A stretch of 64,000 bases of DNA from Gloeocapsa sp. PCC 7428 (GTDB taxonomy: Bacteria; Cyanobacteriota; Cyanobacteriia; Cyanobacteriales; Chroococcidiopsidaceae): positions 4,964,001 through 5,028,000 of the forward strand of contig NC_019745.1 of assembly GCF_000317555.1 (NCBI RefSeq), in the 5' to 3' direction. The notes below the pieces were generated by a model that was not told where the DNA came from, did no database searches, and saw nothing but the letters and a program-made list of their open reading frames with translations. Positions 26,733-36,551 of this stretch are shown here, one piece after another. Both the position numbers and the translations under genes were made by a program. Numbering within the stretch: the first letter of the stretch is position 1; each line of letters opens with the position of its first letter.

Positions 26733-27052
26733 GCGGGAACTCTCCTGGATTTTGAGTCTAGTGTAGTGAAAAAGACGACAGAAAACCGCTAGAAAGCTTA
26801 CTGTATTGGTTTTCCAGCTTAACAATACTTTATTAATTTTGCAATCGCTGCTCTGTGGCGCGATCGCATCACAGATGCTAATAGATATTTATACTCAAGA
26901 GCTTAAATCTTAACGATCTCTACGCGCCGTGAGAACATCCCTCTCGCAGTAGGAGACGAAAATTTCATTTGGGCAAGACAATAGCAATTGATTCTTGCCA
27001 CCAGCGATCTAAAATGACACTGTTCATCAGCAGACAAAAGTATAGTCAGATT
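26733..27052. other. Upstream region of psbQ
   Basis: About 320 bases with divergent promoters presumed for the hypothetical protein and psbQ. HIP1 occurs near 26860. Nothing else recognised. Confidence 0.3.
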
Positions 27053-27526
27053 ATGGCGCGTTATCGGTCAATTCTGTCATTGATTTTAGTTATCGTGACA
27101 ACGTTTCTTGTTAGTTGTAGTAGCCCCAGCGCTGCAAAAGCACCTCCCACCTATACGGCGGCGCAGATAGAGCAAATTCAGCAATACGTTCCCGATATTG
27201 TTGCTTTACGCGATCGCATGAATAACGAACTTATCACATTGATTAAACGTCGCGATTGGATCGATGTCAGCAACTTCATTCACGGTCCTGTTGGGGAAAT
27301 GCGACTCAAAATGACTTACGTCACTCGCAATCTTCTACCGCAAGACCAACAATCAGCACGCGAATTTACTCGAAATTTGTTTGATAATTTAGTCAAAATT
27401 GAGCAAGCCGCAGAAGCCGCTGATTACCAAAAAGCGACGCTTAACTACCGCGAAGCCTTAGCAGACATCGATGGCTTTTTACAGTTGATTCCTAAACCAA
27501 CATCACCACAAGCAAGTGAAGCGTAA
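27053..27526 (+). CDS. psbQ: Photosystem II protein PsbQ (CyanoQ lipoprotein)
   Basis: A 157-residue lumenal subunit of PSII that stabilises the oxygen-evolving complex. The N-terminus is a lipoprotein signal (hydrophobic core 7-19, lipobox LVSC with Cys22). The mature part is a four-helix bundle; the segment RRDWIDVSNFIHGPVGEMRL and RNLLPQDQ are PsbQ hallmarks. The ATG at 27053 is chosen because it directly precedes the signal peptide; an in-frame upstream start at 26969 would spoil it. A single gene. Confidence 0.92.
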   Translation: MARYRSILSLILVIVTTFLVSCSSPSAAKAPPTYTAAQIEQIQQYVPDIVALRDRMNNELITLIKRRDWIDVSNFIHGPVGEMRLKMTYVTRNLLPQDQQSAREFTRNLFDNLVKIEQAAEAADYQKATLNYREALADIDGFLQLIPKPTSPQASEA

Positions 27527-27646
27527 CTAACGAGGGGCAAGGGGCGAGGGAATAGTGGTTAGTACTGCGAGAAGTTTATATGTAGTTTTTTCTCCTCTAC
27601 GCCTCTGCTTCCTCTGCACCTCTGCTCAAACATTCTCACTCAAATC

Positions 27647-28825
27647 ATGAGTCATGTATTAATTATTGGCTGTGGTGTGATCGGGGCGGCGATCGCCTAC
27701 GAACTCAGTTTATCTGGGCTGGAAGTTACCGTACTCGATCGACAACCGCCCGCCCAAGCAGCAACAGGCGCAGCGCTGGGGGTATTAATGGGAGCCATTA
27801 GCCACAAAATTAAGGGTAATGCCTGGCAGATGCGCGCTGCGAGTATCAAACGCTATGAAACCCTCATTCCAGAGCTAGAAGCGGTCATTATGCGGCGGAT
27901 TCCCTTCAATCGACAAGGTATATTGATGCTTTGTTTTCAAGAAGAAGATTTAGCCGGTTGGGAAAAATTAGCCGCAGTTCGTTCAGCACAAGAATGGCAA
28001 TTAGAAATTTGGAACGCTGCACAATTACAATCGCGCTGTCCGCAGCTTAATAGTGAAAAAATTACAGCAGCAATTTACTCACCGCAAGATCGACAAGTTG
28101 ACCCCGTAGCGCTTACCTTAGCTTTAGTAGAAGCCGCAAAGCACAAAGGAGTTCAATTTCATTTTGGAGTCACAGCCACAGGTTATTATCTCGATAACGC
28201 CGATCAACGGATGTATCTCCAAATCGAGAACGCTCAATTATCCGAAAAAATTAAAGATGTTGATTGGCTAGTCATCGCCGCCGGTACTGGTTCAACACCG
28301 TTGCAATGGCGACAAGAATCGACTTCTCGCGATCGCACTCCCATAGCACTCACATTTGCACCTACGCAGCAAGCACAATCAACGCCAGCCGTAGAAATTA
28401 AACCTGTACTCGGTCAAGCGATTCATATGCGGGTCAACCAACCTTTAGGCGATCCCAATTTTCAACCTGTTATTACAGGCGATGACGTTCATATTGTTCC
28501 CTGTCTTAGCAGTCAACCAATGACAGATTACTGGGTTGGTGCGACAGTAGAATTTTCTGCAAACGGACAGGTAGTCGCAGATGCTACGCAATTAGAAAAA
28601 GTTAAACAGCAAGCGATCGCATTTTGTCCTGCTTTAGCCCAAGCCAAAATTATCCGCACTTGGTCAGGATTACGCCCACGCCCCGAAGGACAACCAGCGC
28701 CTATCATTCGCCACGTGCCAGGTTTTGACAACATTCTCCTCGCGACAGGACACTACCGCAACGGCGTTTTACTCGCACCTGCTACCGCCGAGAAGATTCG
28801 GGAGATCGTTATGAGGGGCGAGTGA
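27647..28825 (+). CDS. FAD-dependent oxidoreductase (DAO/glycine-oxidase-like)
   Basis: A 392-residue flavoprotein of the D-amino-acid/glycine oxidase fold. FAD binding: IIGCGVIGAAIAYELSLSG at residues about 5-23. The C-terminal SGLRPRPEGQPAPIIRHVPG and LLATGHYRNGVLLAPATA match ThiO-like enzymes, which make the glycine imine for thiazole synthesis. No other thiamine gene is near, so substrate assignment is open. The preceding 100 bases are C/T-rich intergenic sequence. Confidence 0.88.
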   Translation: MSHVLIIGCGVIGAAIAYELSLSGLEVTVLDRQPPAQAATGAALGVLMGAISHKIKGNAWQMRAASIKRYETLIPELEAVIMRRIPFNRQGILMLCFQEEDLAGWEKLAAVRSAQEWQLEIWNAAQLQSRCPQLNSEKITAAIYSPQDRQVDPVALTLALVEAAKHKGVQFHFGVTATGYYLDNADQRMYLQIENAQLSEKIKDVDWLVIAAGTGSTPLQWRQESTSRDRTPIALTFAPTQQAQSTPAVEIKPVLGQAIHMRVNQPLGDPNFQPVITGDDVHIVPCLSSQPMTDYWVGATVEFSANGQVVADATQLEKVKQQAIAFCPALAQAKIIRTWSGLRPRPEGQPAPIIRHVPGFDNILLATGHYRNGVLLAPATAEKIREIVMRGE

Positions 28826-28861
28826 ATTGCTTAGTCCAATTACCCATAACCTCATACCACT

Positions 28862-29218
28862 TTACAAGACAATCAGAAAACTCAGTAAGAGTAAACCGAG
28901 GATTAATAGCCAAAACTGATATTGTTGAAGCCAGCTACGGAAATTTGCACGCAAGCTGCTTTTGTAAGACTGCTGTGATGCGCGCAATTGAGCTTGTGTG
29001 ACATCTTGATAAAGCGTACACTCTTTGGCATAGGGACGCTGCGGAAAATTACACGTATCGTCTAAGTGATAGGTACAGCGATCGCACAAGTACGTATCAC
29101 CAGTAGCGCGGTGTAAGGGGATTCCTGGATGTCCGTAAGCTTTGAGTGGAGTACGGCAATAAGGACAAGTAACAGCTTGTGCATCAACCGATTGATGACA
29201 ACGAGGACAATGTGGCAT
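28862..29218 (-). CDS. Zinc-ribbon membrane-anchored protein
   Basis: A 118-residue protein from ATG at 29216-29218. The N-terminal zinc ribbon has CPRC ... CPYC (Cys4, Cys7, Cys18, Cys21), followed by a second cysteine set (CDRC ... CNFP ... KEC). A C-terminal hydrophobic helix (about 95-117) anchors it. Its role is unknown. It lies 30 bases past the TIGR03792 gene on the same strand and is probably co-transcribed. Confidence 0.8.
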   Translation of the reverse strand: MPHCPRCHQSVDAQAVTCPYCRTPLKAYGHPGIPLHRATGDTYLCDRCTYHLDDTCNFPQRPYAKECTLYQDVTQAQLRASQQSYKSSLRANFRSWLQQYQFWLLILGLLLLSFLIVL

Positions 29219-29248
29219 TGATAACAGTAAAGTTAAAGTTAATGTCAA

Positions 29249-29560
29249 CTAAGGAAATAAGCGATCGCCATAAACTTGGTACTCTGCTGACTCGACAATT
29301 TTATAAGTGCGACCCATTTGTTGCAAAAATAGTTGTTCTATCCGATTTAGAAACTCGTCAGGGATAGCTTTCCATTGTTCTTTCGTCGCCCAGCGAATCA
29401 CTAAAATAACTTCTGATGTTTCTTGTGGATTCAGCCAAACTTCTTTTCCTAGAAATCCAGGACACTCAGCCAGCGCTTTCGTCCAAACTTCTGCATCCAA
29501 TTGCAAATATTGTTCGCGCAAATCTGGGTCTACTTTACACTTAAGTAACTCAATAACCAT
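29249..29560 (-). CDS. TIGR03792 family protein
   Basis: A 103-residue cyanobacterial protein starting MVIELLKCKVDPDLREQYLQ, with CPGFLGKEVWLNP and the RWATKEQWKAIP stretch. It probably has the ABM-like ferredoxin fold. Function is unknown. It forms a pair with the zinc-ribbon gene. Confidence 0.8.
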   Translation of the reverse strand: MVIELLKCKVDPDLREQYLQLDAEVWTKALAECPGFLGKEVWLNPQETSEVILVIRWATKEQWKAIPDEFLNRIEQLFLQQMGRTYKIVESAEYQVYGDRLFP

Positions 29561-29784
29561 CTTAGCGATTTTCTATCTTGCAGTAGCTATAGGCAAAGCT
29601 GTAAATTTGCCACAATAGAACTACAGGCACTTAGGGTTTACGCTTCAAGCATAGCTTTAGCAACCGCAATTCTATGCCCATAACACGGGATACAGTAGTA
29701 TCAGAGTTATGTTCTTGTGGCGACTCATTCCTAATCCTGACTTTTGATTTCGTCTGTTTATTGATTAAATATCCGCAAGATAGC

Positions 29785-30114
29785 ATGGAAAGCAACAACT
29801 GGATTAAACAGCTATTAATGGTTGGTATAGGCACAACGTCATTGGTAGCCGAAAAGCTGCGGGAAGTAAGTGATGAATTAGTTAAAGACGGTAAGCTTCA
29901 GCCAGACCAAGCGAAAGAGTTTATTGACAACTTGATGCACCAACTTAAATCAGAACAAGGTAATTTTGAGGTGCAAATGCAGCGTCAAATGCGCAATATG
30001 CTGCAAGACTTGGGCGTACCCCGCCAAGCAGAAATGGATGAACTACGCGGGCGAATTGACCGTCTTGAGCGCCAGGTACGCGATTTAGAAAATAAATTGT
30101 GGCGGGGAATGTAA
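29785..30114 (+). CDS. Phasin-like small helical protein
   Basis: A 109-residue mostly helical protein from ATG at 29785 (MESNNWIKQLL). A hydrophobic N-terminal helix is followed by coiled-coil: MDELRGRIDRLERQVRDLEN. This architecture is annotated as phasin family in many cyanobacteria and would fit a granule- or membrane-associated protein. The longer frame from 29674 is less likely. Confidence 0.75.
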   Translation: MESNNWIKQLLMVGIGTTSLVAEKLREVSDELVKDGKLQPDQAKEFIDNLMHQLKSEQGNFEVQMQRQMRNMLQDLGVPRQAEMDELRGRIDRLERQVRDLENKLWRGM

Positions 30115-30205
30115 CTACTGTGGTTTAGCTAACAGCGAATCGCTTTTGACATAAACTAGAACACGTGAAGTCGCTCAATTTGTTGTCTTGAGGGAGAACT
30201 AAATT

Positions 30206-30739
30206 TTGAGAGAAATTTTAATTAGTTTGGGTGTTGTCATCGCTTGTGTCATTGTGCTGGTAGTCGCGCAGTTTAGCAGTCAACCCGAATCGGCAATTGC
30301 CGAAGTCACGCCAAATCAACCAGCAAATGAGGTTGTTGCACCCAGCAACGCTACTACAGAAAATACTTTACTTGCAAGTAACATGATGTCTGATGAAAAT
30401 GCTGTAACAACGCCCTCTGGACTGAAATACATTGATATCCAAGAAGGTGATGGCGCAACTCCAAAAGCTGGGCAAAGAGTTTTTGTCCATTACACTGGAA
30501 CTTTAGAAGACGGAACGAAGTTCGATAGTTCGCGCGATCGCAATCGTCCCTTTGACTTTAAACTTGGTGCAGGACAAGTCATCAAAGGTTGGGACGAAGG
30601 AATTAGTACGATGAAAGTCGGCGGACGTCGCCAGTTAATTATTCCTCCTGAACTTGGTTACGGGGCGCGTGGTGCAGGTGGAGTAATTCCTCCCAACGCC
30701 ACCCTCGTCTTTGATGTAGAACTACTACGGATTTCCTAA
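30206..30739 (+). CDS. FKBP-type peptidyl-prolyl cis-trans isomerase
   Basis: A 177-residue protein with a signal anchor (about 5-22), a low-complexity linker and a full FKBP domain (about 75-177): [28 protein letters not shown] and [11 protein letters not shown]. It is likely periplasmic or lumenal and assists folding there. The start is a TTG at 30206 with AGGGAG 9 bases upstream. Confidence 0.93.
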   Translation: MREILISLGVVIACVIVLVVAQFSSQPESAIAEVTPNQPANEVVAPSNATTENTLLASNMMSDENAVTTPSGLKYIDIQEGDGATPKAGQRVFVHYTGTLEDGTKFDSSRDRNRPFDFKLGAGQVIKGWDEGISTMKVGGRRQLIIPPELGYGARGAGGVIPPNATLVFDVELLRIS

Positions 30740-30816
30740 ATTCTTAGCCGCACTACCATCGCTTTGTCCCTAAACGCTACAGTGGTTATGTGTTGAGGTG
30801 TCGTAGCCCTGAATTT

Positions 30817-33294
30817 ATGCAACTTGTCCCAAAAACCGAGTCACCGCAGGCTGTCCCTAGTAGTATCAATCAACCCACAGAAACAATCACGCTAGACGTC
30901 CAAGGGATGAAGTGTGCTGGCTGTGTCAAGGTTGTCGAAAGTCAGTTAACAAAAAATGAGAGCGTACTTTCTGCGTGTGTAAACTTGGTTACAGAAGTTG
31001 CCGTTGTTGAGTGTACCGCAGGTGCTGTAGATGCCGCCGAACTCGCGGAGAATTTAACCGCTGCTGGCTTCCCTACCCAACCACGTTATGCACAGGGAGA
31101 AGCTACTCTTTCTAGTAGTGTAGAGCCAGCAAAACACCGTCAGGAAATGCAATCAGCATTTAGACAGTTAGTTGTTGCTGGCGTTTTGCTTGTATTGTCT
31201 AGCTTAGGACATTTCAGCGAGTGGGGTTTGCCTGCACCGCCGATGTTGCACAATATTTGGCTGCACTTTGGACTTGCAAGCGCCACCTTACTCGGACCAG
31301 GACGCCCAATTTTACTCGATGGCTGGCGGGGATTGCGGCGCAATGCACCCAACATGAATACCTTAGTGGGATTGGGAACGCTGACGGCTTACACCGCAAG
31401 TTTAGTAGCACTTTTGTTTCCACAACTTGGTTGGGACTGCTTTTTTGACGAACCTGTGATGCTGTTGGGCTTTATCTTATTAGGAAGAACATTAGAACAA
31501 CAAGCGCGAGGACGTGCAGCATCTGCTTTTCGTGAATTACTGGCGCTGCAACCGCAAGTTGCGCGTTTAATAGCCGATCCTACAACCGGAGTTTCTTCAG
31601 GACGCGAAAGTGTAGAAATTCCTGCCGATCGCGTGCGCGTGGGCGAATGGTTACAAGTTCTACCAGGTGAAAAAATCCCCGTTGATGGCGAAATCGTTGC
31701 TGGAAAGACAACGGTAGATGAATCAATGCTTACTGGGGAAGCCATGCCAGTGACAAAGCACCCTGGAGATACTGTAGCCGCAGGTACAATTAATCAACTA
31801 GGAACAATTTCACTACGAGCAACGCGCACAGGGAAAGATACGACGCTAGCCCAGATTGTCGCTTTAGTAGAAGCCGCGCAAACGCGCAAAGCACCCGTTC
31901 AAAAATTAGCAGATACGGTAGCAGGATACTTTACCTATGGCGTGTTAACTGCTGCGGTATTGACGTTTGTGTTTTGGTATTTTATTGGGACTCATCTTTG
32001 GTCTGATGTCGTCACGCAGCCGCATCACCTTGTCCACTTAGGACACAACTCACTACATCAACCGCATCACATCCAGACAACAATTTATTCACCGCTGTTA
32101 CTCAGTTTAAAACTCGCGATCGCCGTGATGGTTGTTGCGTGTCCGTGTGCTTTAGGACTAGCGACACCTACCGCGATTCTGGTCGGTACAGGAGTAGGTG
32201 CAGAACGTGGGTTATTGATCAAAGGTGGCGATGTCTTACAAAGAGTACACCAATTAAGTACGGTAGTTTTTGATAAAACTGGTACGCTCACAACCGGACT
32301 TTTGCACGTCAGCGATTGCATTGCACTAACGGAAATTCGCAACGCAGAAGATATATCCGATTCGCAATGCCTGCTACAACTAGCAGCAGCCGCAGAAAGT
32401 GGCAACGCGCATCCTGTAGCTACCGCGATCAGGCAAGCTGCACAACAGCAAAACTTGCCAATTCTCGATGCCCATAACTTCGACATGGAACCAGGATTAG
32501 GAGTATCAGCCGTAGTTGCAGGTCATACTCAGGTGTTGCTGGGTAATCAGGAATGGCTCGAACAACACTCGATTACGATTGATGATGCTGCACAACAACT
32601 GAGTCAATCGCTGCTCAATAACGGTAAAACTGTCATCTATGTAGCAGTAGAAAGCGCATTAGTAGGATTAATTGCGCTGACAGATACGCTGAGAGCAGAC
32701 GCAAAGGCTACGGTAGATAGCTTGCGGCAAATCGGTCTACAAGTCATGCTCTTAACTGGGGATCGACAAGAAGTCGCGGCGGCGATCGCGCTACAACTCG
32801 CCATCGAACCACACCACATCCTTGCCGGCGTGCGTCCTAGTGGGAAAGCCGCCGCCATTCAACAACTACAATCGCGAAATCATCTCGTTGCTATGGTAGG
32901 TGATGGTATTAATGATGCTCCTGCCTTATCACAAGCTGATGTTGGAATTGCCTTAAAAACTGGCACTGATGTTGCTATAGAATCCGCAGAAATTGTCCTA
33001 ATGCGCGATCGCCTAACAGATGTTGTCGTCGCGATCGACTTAAGCCGTGCGACTTTCAATAAAATTCGCCAAAACTTATTTTGGGCATTCGCCTACAATA
33101 CGCTAGGAATTCCGATCGCGGCTGGTGTTTTATTACCTAGTTTTGGTTTTGTTCTTAGTCCAGCAGCGGCAGGTGCGCTTATGGCATTTAGCTCAATCAG
33201 TGTCGTCACCAACTCTTTATTATTGCGCCGCTTTCACCAACAAGAAAGTGAAGCGTCATTGACTACGGGTGAGAAGCGAGGGAACAGTGATTAG
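30817..33294 (+). CDS. Heavy-metal P1B-type ATPase, probably copper-translocating
   Basis: An 825-residue P-type ATPase. It has one N-terminal HMA domain (GMKCAGC, Cys33/Cys36), an actuator loop (TGEAMP), the CPC metal site (Cys442, Cys444), phosphorylation Asp486 in DKTGT, the HP motif (NAHPVA) and GDGINDAPAL. CPC plus HMA indicates Cu(I) (or Ag). An outward-facing loop at about 393-421 has eight histidines. Similar pumps (CtaA/PacS of cyanobacteria) feed plastocyanin and oxidase. The ATG at 30817 is preferred to the GTG at 30790. It is not adjacent to ctaCDE. Confidence 0.93.
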   Translation: MQLVPKTESPQAVPSSINQPTETITLDVQGMKCAGCVKVVESQLTKNESVLSACVNLVTEVAVVECTAGAVDAAELAENLTAAGFPTQPRYAQGEATLSSSVEPAKHRQEMQSAFRQLVVAGVLLVLSSLGHFSEWGLPAPPMLHNIWLHFGLASATLLGPGRPILLDGWRGLRRNAPNMNTLVGLGTLTAYTASLVALLFPQLGWDCFFDEPVMLLGFILLGRTLEQQARGRAASAFRELLALQPQVARLIADPTTGVSSGRESVEIPADRVRVGEWLQVLPGEKIPVDGEIVAGKTTVDESMLTGEAMPVTKHPGDTVAAGTINQLGTISLRATRTGKDTTLAQIVALVEAAQTRKAPVQKLADTVAGYFTYGVLTAAVLTFVFWYFIGTHLWSDVVTQPHHLVHLGHNSLHQPHHIQTTIYSPLLLSLKLAIAVMVVACPCALGLATPTAILVGTGVGAERGLLIKGGDVLQRVHQLSTVVFDKTGTLTTGLLHVSDCIALTEIRNAEDISDSQCLLQLAAAAESGNAHPVATAIRQAAQQQNLPILDAHNFDMEPGLGVSAVVAGHTQVLLGNQEWLEQHSITIDDAAQQLSQSLLNNGKTVIYVAVESALVGLIALTDTLRADAKATVDSLRQIGLQVMLLTGDRQEVAAAIALQLAIEPHHILAGVRPSGKAAAIQQLQSRNHLVAMVGDGINDAPALSQADVGIALKTGTDVAIESAEIVLMRDRLTDVVVAIDLSRATFNKIRQNLFWAFAYNTLGIPIAAGVLLPSFGFVLSPAAAGALMAFSSISVVTNSLLLRRFHQQESEASLTTGEKRGNSD

Positions 33295-33655
33295 TGGCGC
33301 TTTGGTTAGTAGTTAGTTTGGAGTTTTGAGTAATAAACTCATTTATAATTCACCCTTGCTTCCCTGTACCTGAAGCTCCCATGCTTCCCTATACGTAGTC
33401 ACTCCTAGGCAAAAAGTAATGCTCTGGGAGTGTTACTTTATGTAACTAAACTGCAAAGGAGCGTTAGTTCCTGGTGATGAATATAAAGGCTACCTTAGAT
33501 TTGATATAGGAGACATAATGTAAAGTACAATCAAGCTAAGTTAAGCTAATTCAATAATCTCAGCCAAGATCGCGCTTTTCGATAGCGATCCGCAGCTAGT
33601 ATGACCAAAGCGAAACTAACAGATTGATTCAGTGATTTTACTAACCGATGCTTCA
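33295..33655. other. Intergenic region before the FHA gene
   Basis: About 360 bases. An imperfect hairpin (CACTCC ... GGAGTG, near 33404-33433) might act as a terminator for the ATPase gene. Otherwise I recognise nothing. Confidence 0.3.
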
Positions 33656-34078
33656 ATGGCTTTACAACCTAATCAGAACCACATACTGATTGTTGAAGAC
33701 GATCAGGGACGTAAAGAATTTAGTTTAGACGCTCCTGTGTACTCTATCGGCAGAGACGCGCGCTGCGATATCCGTTTGTTTTCGCAGTTTGTTTCTCGTC
33801 GTCACGCAACGCTGGTCAGATTACCACGCGAAGATGGCAGCTTTTACTATCGTATTATTGACGGCGACTCTAAAGGAAAACCTAGTGCCAATGGATTACT
33901 GATTAATGGTCGGAAAATTCCTGCGCACGACCTCAAAAATGAAGATGAAATTGTGTTTGGTCCTCAAGTTCGAGCAATTTATTACCTATTGAGCAGAGAC
34001 ACAATGCCTTCTGGTCCCTTGGACGAGTATGATGTCACTCTGATTGGTCCGAATATGATGCCAGAGTTTGAAGACTAA
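33656..34078 (+). CDS. FHA-domain protein
   Basis: A 140-residue protein that is essentially one forkhead-associated domain (residues about 8-105): IGRDARCDIRL and VSRRHATLVRL are the phosphothreonine-binding loops, with NGLLINGRK after. It probably binds a Ser/Thr-kinase-phosphorylated partner. The start may be the ATG at 33656 or an in-frame GTG at 33632; neither has a clear ribosome site. A terminator lies about 80 bases downstream. Confidence 0.88.
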   Translation: MALQPNQNHILIVEDDQGRKEFSLDAPVYSIGRDARCDIRLFSQFVSRRHATLVRLPREDGSFYYRIIDGDSKGKPSANGLLINGRKIPAHDLKNEDEIVFGPQVRAIYYLLSRDTMPSGPLDEYDVTLIGPNMMPEFED

Positions 34079-34159
34079 ACAATACTAGCGACAAGCATCA
34101 TTCGACTGTAGACCCTAGCAAGACCAGCATAAGAATTAACGATATATATTGGAAATTCG

Positions 34160-34190
34160 TAAGCCCCCAAATCGGCGGGCTTAATTTTTG
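34160..34190. terminator. Terminator between FHA and the convergent hypothetical gene
   Basis: The stem TAAGCCC (34160-34166) / GGGCTTA (34177-34183) is followed by ATTTTTG on the plus strand. It lies between convergent genes and may serve the FHA gene mainly. Confidence 0.7.
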
Positions 34191-34202
34191 TAAATTATTG
34201 GT

Positions 34203-34550
34203 TCAGCCACAAATACTTTCGATTAGCTGCCACTGATGATTATCGGCGATCGCCTGATTTACTTGTTGAAACATTTGGTAGCAATGGTTATTCATTTGTA
34301 GCGGTAATTCTTCGTTTTTGACGACAATGTTAATCCGCGTTTCTGTGGTTGAATTCATTGTTTTGTCAGTCAGAACTTCGACAACGACCAATCGAGCGAA
34401 AGGGCTTTTACCTGGCATTTCCTGCGCCATGATGTAGTCGCTTGTGTGGTATACAATATCAAGATTGCAAGTTTGCAAAACCTCAATCAGCAACTGCTGT
34501 AAACGTGTAGGCGGAACTTCAACAGTGAACCAGCTGGTATAGCGAGCCAT
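34203..34550 (-). CDS. Conserved hypothetical protein
   Basis: A 115-residue soluble protein with no membrane segment. It begins MARYTSWFTVEVPPTRLQQL, and the alternation of strands and helices suggests an alpha/beta fold. I cannot name a family. It converges with the FHA gene and diverges from tmk. Confidence 0.7.
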   Translation of the reverse strand: MARYTSWFTVEVPPTRLQQLLIEVLQTCNLDIVYHTSDYIMAQEMPGKSPFARLVVVEVLTDKTMNSTTETRINIVVKNEELPLQMNNHCYQMFQQVNQAIADNHQWQLIESICG

Positions 34551-34681
34551 AGATACTCCTCGCTGGGAAAACGCGCGTCGATTCTATGATATACGACAGA
34601 TTGCCAATACCAGGGGTTAGCAAAACAAAGCTAGCGCATTGAGAAATTTATTTCGACTTCTGTATAGAGTAAAGTAAGTGC

Positions 34682-35353
34682 ATGAGTGGCAGATTGATCG
34701 TCTTTGAAGGTGTCGAAGGTTGCGGCAAAACAACGCAGTTACAGCGATCGCATCAATGGCTAAAAACATTATCGTTACCCGCGATCGTCACCCGCGAACC
34801 AGGTGGAACAAATTTAGGTACGGCGCTACGCCAGTTATTGTTAAATGTAGGCAAGCAGCCAATTTATAATTCTACCGAGTTGTTATTGTACGCAGCAGAC
34901 CGCGCCCAACACGTAGAAGAAGTCCTCAAACCCGAACTCGCCAGCGGGACAATTGTTTTATGCGATCGCTACGTTGATTCTACCGTCGCGTATCAGGGCT
35001 ACGGGCGAGGTCTGAGTCATAGTTTAATTGCGCAATTAAATTCCATCGCCACAGGTGGGTTAGAAAGCGATGTCACGATTTGGTTGGATATCGATGTAGC
35101 TATCAGTCTCGCCAGAAAACAGCATCAGAGTACGAGCGATTGCGCGGAGCGCAGCGCCGGAGGCGATCGCATCGAGCAAGAAAAAATCGAGTTTCATCGC
35201 CGCGTACAACAAGGTTACACCGAATTAGCTCAAAATCACCAAAATCGCATCGTTCGGGTCGATGCCAGTCGTAGCGTAGCCGAAGTCCAAGAACAAATTC
35301 AGCAAATCTTACTACAACGCTTTCCTGAAATTAGAGACAAATATAATTCATAA
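34682..35353 (+). CDS. tmk: Thymidylate kinase
   Basis: A 223-residue dTMP kinase with the P-loop GVEGCGKTTQ (about 10-19), the TREPGGT motif, DRYVDSTVAYQG and DRIEQE in the LID. It phosphorylates dTMP to dTDP for DNA synthesis. About 11 codons at residues 152-163, just before DRIEQE, are encoded by a palindromic repeat (35136-35170), lengthening the LID region relative to ordinary Tmk. The frame is intact. It is followed by holB, 108 bases on. Confidence 0.95.
   Translation: MSGRLIVFEGVEGCGKTTQLQRSHQWLKTLSLPAIVTREPGGTNLGTALRQLLLNVGKQPIYNSTELLLYAADRAQHVEEVLKPELASGTIVLCDRYVDSTVAYQGYGRGLSHSLIAQLNSIATGGLESDVTIWLDIDVAISLARKQHQSTSDCAERSAGGDRIEQEKIEFHRRVQQGYTELAQNHQNRIVRVDASRSVAEVQEQIQQILLQRFPEIRDKYNS
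35136..35170. repeat. Palindromic repeat inserted in the tmk coding sequence
   Basis: A roughly 35-base stretch (GCGATTGCGCGGAGCGCAGC, continuing GCCGGAGG, ending GCGATCGC) flanked by GCGATYGC copies. It has the look of the dispersed GC-rich hairpin repeats of cyanobacteria. It is a multiple of three with its flanks and encodes the residues around SDCAERSAGG. Confidence 0.6.
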
Positions 35354-35461
35354 CTACTCATGCCTAGGAAAGCCACAATAGTAATAGAACTATAACACTA
35401 GGGCATCATAGAAGGTCAGAATCATTGCCCTGATTAAGTTTTAACTCTGACCCCTGAATAT

Positions 35462-36430
35462 ATGTCCAATTTTTTCGCACCAGTTATCGGACAAACACAA
35501 GCGATCGCATTACTGACACAAGCCGTCAATCGCCAACGCATTGCGCCAGCTTATTTATTTGTTGGTTCACCAGGCGTAGGACGTAGCTTAACCGCACAGT
35601 GCTTTATTACGCAAATCTTCTGTACAAATGCTCCAGTCGATCAGCATCATCAAATCAAACAACGCATACAACTAGGAAATCATCCAGACGTATTGTGGGT
35701 GCAACCAACTTATTTACATCAAGGACAGCGACTCACCGCCGCAGAAGCCGTAGCAGCTGGAGTCAAGCGCAAAGCACCGCCCATAATTCGCGTCGAACAA
35801 GTTCGAGAAATCGCGCAATTCCTCAGCCGTTCTCCCTTAGAAGCATCTCGCAATATAGTTGTCATTGAACAAGCAGAAACAATGGCAGAAGCCGCCGCAA
35901 ATGCGTTGCTCAAAACACTAGAAGAACCAGGACTAGCAACAATTATTTTAATTGCGCCTGCGGTGGAAGCGTTGTTACCAACATTAGTATCGCGGTGTCA
36001 GCGAATTCCGTTTTATCGCCTAAGTCGCGAGCAGATGACGCAAGTTTTACAGCAAGCTGGCGATGAAAATTTGCAGTCGCCCACTGTATTAGCGATCGCG
36101 CAAGGAAGCCCAGGAGATGCGATCGCCGCGAGTCAGCAACTCCAAGCAATTCCTGCTGAACTAATCAACGCGCTGACTCATCCACCGCGATCGCTGCATA
36201 GCGCCTTAGATTTAGCAAGACAAATTGATAAAACTTTAGAGACAGAAGCGCAATTGTGGTTGGTAGATTACCTACAACACGCTTATTGGCAGCAGTTTCT
36301 AGCAGGAGACATACAACACTCACCTTTACCATATTTAGAACAAGCCAAAAAGTACTTACGCTCCTACGCACAACCACGATTAGTTTGGGAAGTGACGTTT
36401 CTACAAATGAGTCAATTGCAACCACAATAG
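35462..36430 (+). CDS. holB: DNA polymerase III delta' subunit
   Basis: A 322-residue clamp-loader subunit. The AAA+ fold begins PVIGQTQAIALLTQAVNRQR; the P-loop reads GSPGVGRS, with Arg instead of Lys, consistent with the usual lack of ATPase in delta'. NALLKTLEEP and the SRCQRIPF arginine-finger motif (SRC) are intact. The zinc-module cysteines of other delta' subunits are not all present. It sits in a tmk-holB pair, as in many bacteria. Confidence 0.92.
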   Translation: MSNFFAPVIGQTQAIALLTQAVNRQRIAPAYLFVGSPGVGRSLTAQCFITQIFCTNAPVDQHHQIKQRIQLGNHPDVLWVQPTYLHQGQRLTAAEAVAAGVKRKAPPIIRVEQVREIAQFLSRSPLEASRNIVVIEQAETMAEAAANALLKTLEEPGLATIILIAPAVEALLPTLVSRCQRIPFYRLSREQMTQVLQQAGDENLQSPTVLAIAQGSPGDAIAASQQLQAIPAELINALTHPPRSLHSALDLARQIDKTLETEAQLWLVDYLQHAYWQQFLAGDIQHSPLPYLEQAKKYLRSYAQPRLVWEVTFLQMSQLQPQ

Positions 36431-36551
36431 ATCAGTAGAAAACGAAGAGTTACCTAACTGGCTTGAATATGCTGAAGCGATGCTGAATGAGAAATAATGC
36501 GATCGTGTTTGCCACACCACAATATTCCTCAAGGCTAAATCGGATTTAGGG

